From the NCBI GenBank assembly GCA_015501595.1, contig JADNRX010000026.1:124001-188000 (forward strand): a stretch of DNA of 64,000 nucleotides, written 5' to 3'. Shown here in pieces: positions 58,352 to 64,000 of this stretch. The stretch's first letter is position 1. Each line of letters begins with the position of its first letter. The notes under the pieces were generated by a model that was given only the letters and a program-made list of their open reading frames with translations, searched no databases and had not been told where the DNA came from. Position numbers and translations under genes: made by a program. Source of the stretch: Hymenopellis radicata. Lineage: Eukaryota > Basidiomycota > Agaricomycetes > Agaricales > Physalacriaceae.

Positions 58352-58875
58352 ATGTCTTCTTCCCCAGCTTCAAGCAGTACCTCTAACCCCAATAACCTCA
58401 TCACCTATCGCTTCGAGGAGGAGCTGGTTTATGTCGGTGTCGTGCCGAACTATAAGGTGGGCATACATATGCACATATCGAACGCGACGCTAATCATTCA
58501 TGCTAGGACGCGCTTGACATCGTCGTCAAAGAGTTCCCCATCCTCTCCGAAGTGGACCGGGAGCGGCTCACGCTGTCGACCCACGCGACGATGAACGGGG
58601 CGCGTCGCACCGTGCGGATATCGGAGAGCGGGTGGGCGCCCACGTCGGCGAAGCTGCTGCGCGGAGAGGTCATTGATGTAACGCTGAAGCCCCCTGTCAA
58701 TGGCTTGAAGAGCCGTTCTGCGGAGAGTCTTGTGGATGCGCCGCCTCAATATCTGGAGGTCCCGGACGTGAAGATGGGCTACTATTCGGCGCCTGTTTCG
58801 CGCGCGTCGTCTCCCGCGCCGAGTGCCCGCTCGAGAAAGTCATTCCTGGAACGCGTGTTTTGCTTCAAATTATGA
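58352..58875 (+). CDS. Hypothetical protein
   Basis: Not recognised. ATG at 58352 begins a Ser/Asn-rich leader. Then TYRFEEELVYVGVVPNYK and a 50-nt intron (GTGGGC...GCTAG) join in phase to DALDIVVKEFPILSEVDRE. RRTVRISESGWAPTSAKLLR and EVIDVTLKPP follow, then a Ser-rich tail ending SFLERVFCFKL. The middle has beta-strand-like alternation and could be a small compact domain. No signal peptide or membrane span. Confidence 0.65.
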
Positions 58876-59092
58876 CAACCCATGACTTTTCTGAGGACTT
58901 TTACATTCATAATTATTCCCTTCATTCATTGCAGTAAGATTTACTCACTTTCTTTATTATACCATGCTTGGTTACCATACTTTCCATACCTTTCGTATAT
59001 ACGTCTTACGATTTACTCACTAGTATTCACCTTGTAATAGTCTGTTTTCCATTTCAATGACAACTGGAGCCCAAAGCCAAAATGAAGCTATT

Positions 59093-60596
59093 TTAGGTGC
59101 GACTATGCCTGAGCAGAGCCTTGCTCCGAAAGGTGGCGTTATACTGGAGCAAGTTGTTGATGTCGCGGACCCAGTCATCTTCTTTCCCAGGCCCGGCGCC
59201 TTCGTGCGGGATTTCATCAGCATGATCATCAGTAATTGAGGAGCGGTTTATGCAAGGCACGGGGAATGGAGATGCTTGAACATTTACGGATTCGCCGGGC
59301 TGGAGTACGTGGGAGGTTCTGCCATCCATGGACACACCTGCAGGCGCCCTACTACGATCGCCGATCTGAAATGGTGGAACTCCCGTTAATGAAGAACAAG
59401 ATGATAGGAACGCAACTGACCCGAAGTGTGATTGATGATGAGGAAGGGAATACCAGTGGACGGAACGAGAGACTCCGAGGACAGATGGGCGTTAACACTA
59501 GAGCGCTTAACGAGGGATGGACAATAGGCCCGCCTGCAGATAAGGAATATGCTGTTGAGCCCGTGGGTGTGGAAACAATAAGGCCGTCAGACTATAGAGA
59601 TTCGGCAGCGTCGATCAACAGTAACATCCTTGAAAACTAGGAAGACGTACAACCGCCTCGGTAAGGTGCTGTCCGTCGACAAAGATGTCAATGGTGTTGA
59701 GATGAGGGCTCGAGCCACGGTGTAGTGCAATTTCGTTCATGACTTGCCAATCTAGAGTAGCTTCGTTAGACGCGGTGCAGCGCTCTACAGCGATCCAGGA
59801 ACTTGCCAATGCCATCGCCAGCTTGATCGCGCTTCTTTGCGAGAGTGCTGTCGTAGAATGTGCAAGCTAGACGCATGCGGTTAAGGACGGTTGCTTTTCC
59901 TTGGAATACGCTCTCGAGGGCTTTTGCAAAGTCATCAATGTCTGTACATGTGTAAGTGAGGGTGAGTGATGTGGATCCGTGTAATACACTCACGGAACGG
60001 TAAGAGAAAGCCCAGAGTGCCCATCGAGAAACTTAATACAGGAGGTACAGCACCAGCGCTAAACAGAGATGATGCATGGAGTATTGTGCCATCGCCTCCC
60101 AACGTCACGACAAGATCTATTTTCTCCGGTTTGCCTAGATAGCTGTAATGAGGAAGGGATTTACGTTGAATGAGCCATAACACACCGGGATGCCATACTT
60201 CTGCTCCATGAGGTATATCGGGACGGTCTTCGTGAAACACTCGGACGCCAGGATACGTGGCTTGTACATGTCTGTAGCGTGGGAGACAGATGAGGCTTTG
60301 CTGAAAGACTAGACGAGCACTGTATACTCAAGGAATGCGTCAATGGCAAGAATGACAGGCTGCGTTCTGAGCTTGTTGACTATTAAAATAGACTTTGGGG
60401 GAGGATGTATGAGGTTCCTGTCTTTCCGTGGTGTCAAAGAATTGCACAGTATCATAAGCGGTGTCACTAACGTTCGAAGAGGGACTTGTGCAGAGGATAT
60501 TTTGCGCGTCACAAATTGTTTTTGTGTGGACGAGCATTTCGGGATAAATCTAGGCAAGGATCGACGGCAGCCTGTGCTGAACCAGGAGGAAAACAT
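59093..60596 (-). CDS. NAD kinase, possibly mitochondrial form
   Basis: Longest model: ATG at 60596, stop at 59093. The first 50 residues are rich in Ser, Arg and hydrophobic residues without acids ([20 protein letters not shown]), like a mitochondrial targeting peptide. Then [33 protein letters not shown], the diagnostic [18 protein letters not shown] and [16 protein letters not shown]. Later blocks are [57 protein letters not shown] and [23 protein letters not shown] kinase phosphorylates NAD to NADP; GGDG binds the nucleotide and the second glycine-rich stretch binds NAD. Five or so introns, all in phase. An alternative internal start is the ATG at 60455. The first 75 bases lie inside the duplicated right arm. 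Confidence 0.9.
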
Positions 60597-60788
60597 TTAA
60601 GTGGACCAGGTGCCTTTTTCGGATTTTCAAAGTGGTGACCAGTTGCCTTTTTCGGATTCCTTGTGACGCTGACAGCACGTGAGTCGTTGCTCTGATTTTA
60701 AAGTTGAACACTGACGACGCGACCAGGTCAAGCCACACTACGCCGACAACGTTCCTTACTGCTTTCGCCATATGCTAGTTGATTGTCG
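60597..60788. promoter_or_regulatory. Short divergent promoter, NAD kinase and BRCT gene
   Basis: 192 bp separate the two divergent start codons. The segment is partly conserved in the left arm (CTGACAGACGCGACCA/CTGACGACGCGACCA, then the same CTTTCGCCATA before the BRCT start), so sequence needed for BRCT expression was copied too. Confidence 0.5.
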
Positions 60789-63700
60789 ATGGCCGCTTTC
60801 TTTCCAGACAAGCGGACACGCTCCCAGCTCACCTTACCCGACAACCTACTCCATCTACCCTTGGACCGCTCTCCCTTGAAGGACGCGCGCACTCGCTTGC
60901 AGTCGGAGCCTCCAGCGAGCACAACGCCCGATGCAGCGGAATCCGATGATGAGCTCCTACTGAGCCCGTCGCCTAGCAAGAAGCGTGCCGCATCGCCGTG
61001 GCGAGCCAACGAGTATGCGTCCAACGCTGCTATCAGATCTGACTTGCCTGCTGCCAAACGGTTAAGGAGGGAGGGCGGCGATATTGAAGGCGATTATGAG
61101 AATACAGTGGGGACGTCGTCTTCAGACGCGAGGCTTGCCACGGAGGCGCCATCTACCTCGTCTCCGGACAAGCATCGCAGGGCTCAGTCTGTTCCCGCCT
61201 TTCCTATGATCGACCTCCGAAATCCACCCGGCAAACGACAGCGGTCGCGTTCACCCAGCCGACCGTTGCCTGAGCTCCAGTACAAACGCATACCCCTCCC
61301 CACAATACAAGAACCATCCAATTCTCTCCAACAAGCCTCCGATACCCGTGTTGATGATGTCACGTTCAAGACTCCAGCGCGACTGTCATCATTCAACGAC
61401 CTCGAAATGTCCCCGCTTACGCCACTTCCAGAAACCCCAGCCCCGGCGGGTAATGCTTCTACCGATGTGAGTATATGCTCTCTTCATCCTGGGAATAGTT
61501 TACAACGTAATACATAGGATTCCGCTATGGACATCGATGATACTCCCCGCCCAGCTCCCTCGACCGCCATGGTGCCCTCTGCTTCCCTCCTTCGCTCCCA
61601 AGTTCAATCCTGTCTCGCATATTCCTTCATCCAGTAAAGCCAAGCAGGCATCGACCTCCAAGCCTGCTCCAGCACCGAACAACGCGTTCACCTTCATGAT
61701 GGCCAAGGCGAAAGGTGCTGCCAAGGAGCCATCAGCTCCCAAAGCATCGTCCACTACTGCTGCTGGGCGCAAGGGAAAAGAGAAAGCAGCATCCAAGGCG
61801 GCGCCGTCCAAAGCACCTGCTAGGTCATCATTGAAGTCCGGTATGAAGGCAAAGCCGAAAGCGCGCCTAAATTTTTCGTTCCACCAGTACAGGACGACGA
61901 GGACGGCGGCCTTTTTTCCGCAACATCCAACGAAGGTGTCCAAGGTCAAGACGAGCCTGTGCAACCACCCGCCGCGGTCGCGGAGGCTCAACGAACGGAT
62001 ACCCACGTCGTCGTATCTAAAGGGAGCGCCCAAGCGGAAGGTTCTGCATCCAATTGCGCCACCGATGACCTGATAAATCCCGACGCGCCGTTATTCACAG
62101 AAGACGAAGACGAGGATTTACCGAAGAAAGACGAGAAATTTGTGGATGAAACTCCAGCACCCGAGCAATCCCCGAGTGCAGACGGGCCTATGGACATTCT
62201 TTTGGACGCGGCAGTGCCTGAGATTGTCAATACGGCTACGAGTGTGCCCCCATCGGAATCGTCAGTTCCTCCGAGTCTTCCTAAACCGCTGTCAGACTCC
62301 AAGAAAGCTCTCAAAGCCGGTGCATCCAAGAACAAACAAATGACTTCCGGGATTCCTCGCGTCACGCGGGGTTCTTTGAAAAAGAAAGAACAACAAGCAG
62401 AGAAGGCTGGTCAAGGTAATTAAAGCCATCTCTTCTGCGTTAGTGTAATTTCTCATTTCTTATTCGATAGCACCTAGAAGCACACTGGCCCGGAAGAAAG
62501 CTCTCATTTCGGTTGCGCAGGCTTCCCCGAAGAAGGCTGATTTGCGAAAAGAGTTGTCGCCGCTTTCAGATTCAGAAGAATCTGGCGATGCCCCAGTCGC
62601 ATCGACTTCGACTCTTCGAGTACCCCAGACTCCCGCAAAGCTTCCTTCTTTCGCGAAACCCACCCAATCGAGTTTAGCGAAAACACCTGCAGCACCGAGA
62701 TCGCCCGTCAAGCCTTCTTTCGGATCTCCTACCAAGTTGGCCAGATCTACCACACTTGCTACACGGCCTGCGAGTATGTGTCCTTCTCTTTTTGGTCTTC
62801 GATAAGGTTATTGACGACGTCGTGTGCAGAAACTTATGCATCCCAAACGGAGGCTAATTCACTGCTTAACGAATACTACAGGAAAGCTGGCGAGCTCAAC
62901 AGCTCAATGATGTCTCATACACCCGTTGTCCTGCGTCCTCCTGGAGTTCCCCGCTCGGCACCCGCGTTGCAGCGTTCCGTCACACACGAGTCAGTCCTTT
63001 GCAACAAGGCGGGACCTAGCTCCGCGCGCTCGAGTGGTGCTTCTTCAACGTCGCAAGCTGGCCAGCAGCGCAGCCTTGCTGACTTCATTGATGTTAAATC
63101 CAATGATGCGAACCCTGTGGGGAAGCGTATGATGACCGGCCGTGGCAAGCCCATATTTCCGAACAAGGCAACATACAAGGCGAGTCAGAAGACGCCTCTG
63201 GCCGCTGTACCTGGTAGTCCCGTTAAAGGTACCAGTGTTGTTGACCTCAGCGAGGACGCGTCATTTGAGAGCGACAATAGGGCGAGGCTGCTGTTACTAA
63301 GGGCAGGACGAAGGATGACGAACTGAAAGCGATATTGGATAACACCCTTAACAGGAAAGAAGCTTCGCCAGAAGTGGAGGAGCCGATGGTGAGGGTGTCT
63401 ACGGCTGAAGCCTTCGATAATCTGCGACAAGCGATGGGTCCGCCAGCTACACCTCCGCGGAGAGGATTGCGCAGCGCGAGCAGCACTATACCGTCCTCTG
63501 CGCCAGTGCCGAATTTGGAACCATATACTCGCCCACATAGCGCTCTGGCAACGTCGCGGCCCGCGGCTGGTGATGCTGAGAGTTCCCCAGCGATGATGAA
63601 GATGTGGATGATGGGGATCTGATCGATGACAAGAACTACCATGGCGGGAGCAAGAAGCAGAGGGTGGATTGACTGTTCTGTCTCACGTGAGGGCGTTTGT

Positions 63701-64000
63701 CGATGTGCGGGATGCACATACGTCGCGGGATTCTGGAGAAGCATTTGTGGAATTCTTGGAACAGCTTGGTGCAAAGGTTCGTTGATCACTCATTCTTTCA
63801 TTGCATTGATGTTGAGCCATCACTAGGTTTTCAAGAAGTTCACCAAGACTTGCACGCACATCGTTTTCAAGAATGGCTCCTTTAACACCGTATCCAAGTG
63901 GAAGTGAGTCGACGGCGGTCTACTAGGGTTTCTCCACGAATGCTTACATTTGCATAGAGCCGCTGACCCGAAGCCACTTGTGGTGCGCCTCTCTTGGGTT
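60789..64000 (+). pseudogene. BRCT-domain protein gene, right copy (several frame breaks, 3' end outside window)
   Basis: ATG at 60789 (MAAFFPDKRTRSQLTLPD). Exon 1 runs to about 61467 and contains SPSPSKKRAAS, RRAQSVPAFPMIDL and SPLTPLPETPAP. An intron (GTGAGT...CATAG) leads to MDIDDTPRPAPS. Later text includes a Lys/Ala-rich region, DDEDGGLFSAT, LKAGASK, KSNDANPVGKRM, FPNKATYKASQKTPL and the BRCT start near 63690. Frames change near 61600, 61868, 63305, 63595 and 63660. Three of these (63305, 63595, 63660) lie in short homopolymers (GGGC, CCCC, AGAGGG). The left copy is open at 63305 and 63660. This means either a pseudogene or residual base-calling indels; the amino-acid text between breaks is otherwise undamaged. 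The last bases still encode the BRCT motif RLSWV. Confidence 0.65.

Larger units (their letters stand above)
60523..64000 (+). repeat. Right arm of large inverted duplication (runs off window)
   Basis: It contains the 5' end of NAD kinase, the divergent intergenic region and the longer BRCT gene copy. It is inverted relative to 50389-53069, with about 7.45 kb of other genes between the arms. The intact NAD kinase gene is attached only to this arm, so this is the likely original locus. Confidence 0.88.

Overview
The window is nuclear DNA of a filamentous basidiomycete, most likely an agaricomycete. Genes are split by many introns of about 45-60 nt. Families typical of these fungi are present: a DUF6534 membrane protein, an F-box/leucine-rich protein, 4-coumarate-CoA-ligase-like enzymes, a DMATS-type prenyltransferase and a fungal FAD halogenase. 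Two Ty1/copia retrotransposons are present. I read most exon models by hand from frame, splice signals and family memory, so outer coordinates are firmer than internal splice sites.

Layout. 1-1.66 kb has no recognised gene and ends in a hairpin-rich GGTCTT/AAGACC block. 1.66-6.72 kb is a degenerate minus-strand copia element with a truncated left LTR, a broken gag frame and a 149-bp TIR element nested at a TA target. 7.9-18.1 kb holds accessory genes: a multi-span membrane protein, a CoA-ligase-like gene with a frameshift, two hypothetical genes and an F-box gene. 18.5-25.4 kb is one alpha/beta-hydrolase gene split by a young, structurally intact copia element (19198-24723, TSD GTCCT). 26.4-34.4 kb has RNase H2 subunit C, a second, intact CoA-ligase-like gene, an RRM/RGG protein and the DUF6534 protein.

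35.3-45.0 kb is the most interesting block: an MCT-type MFS transporter divergent from an FAD-dependent halogenase, then the ERV14/cornichon gene, then a DMATS-type aromatic prenyltransferase. Together with the CoA ligases and hydrolase upstream this resembles a loosely organised locus for a halogenated, prenylated aromatic metabolite, although no PKS, NRPS or terpene-synthase core gene is seen. A duplicated internal piece of the prenyltransferase lies at 47.55-47.89 kb, just past the RNA polymerase I/III subunit AC19 gene.

48.4-64 kb has a Sng1-like DUF3533 membrane protein, a tRNA-Ser(GCT), an asteroid/XPG-like nuclease, a small hypothetical gene and NAD kinase. These (apart from Sng1) sit between the arms of a large inverted duplication (50.4-53.07 kb minus, 60.52-64 kb plus). 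Each arm carries a copy of a BRCT-domain gene, and both copies have broken frames. The right arm runs off the window.

Conserved cellular genes (RNASEH2C, ERV14, AC19, SNG1-like, asteroid, NADK, tRNA) read cleanly. Several accessory genes carry single-nucleotide frame breaks, which may be real decay or residual assembly indels.
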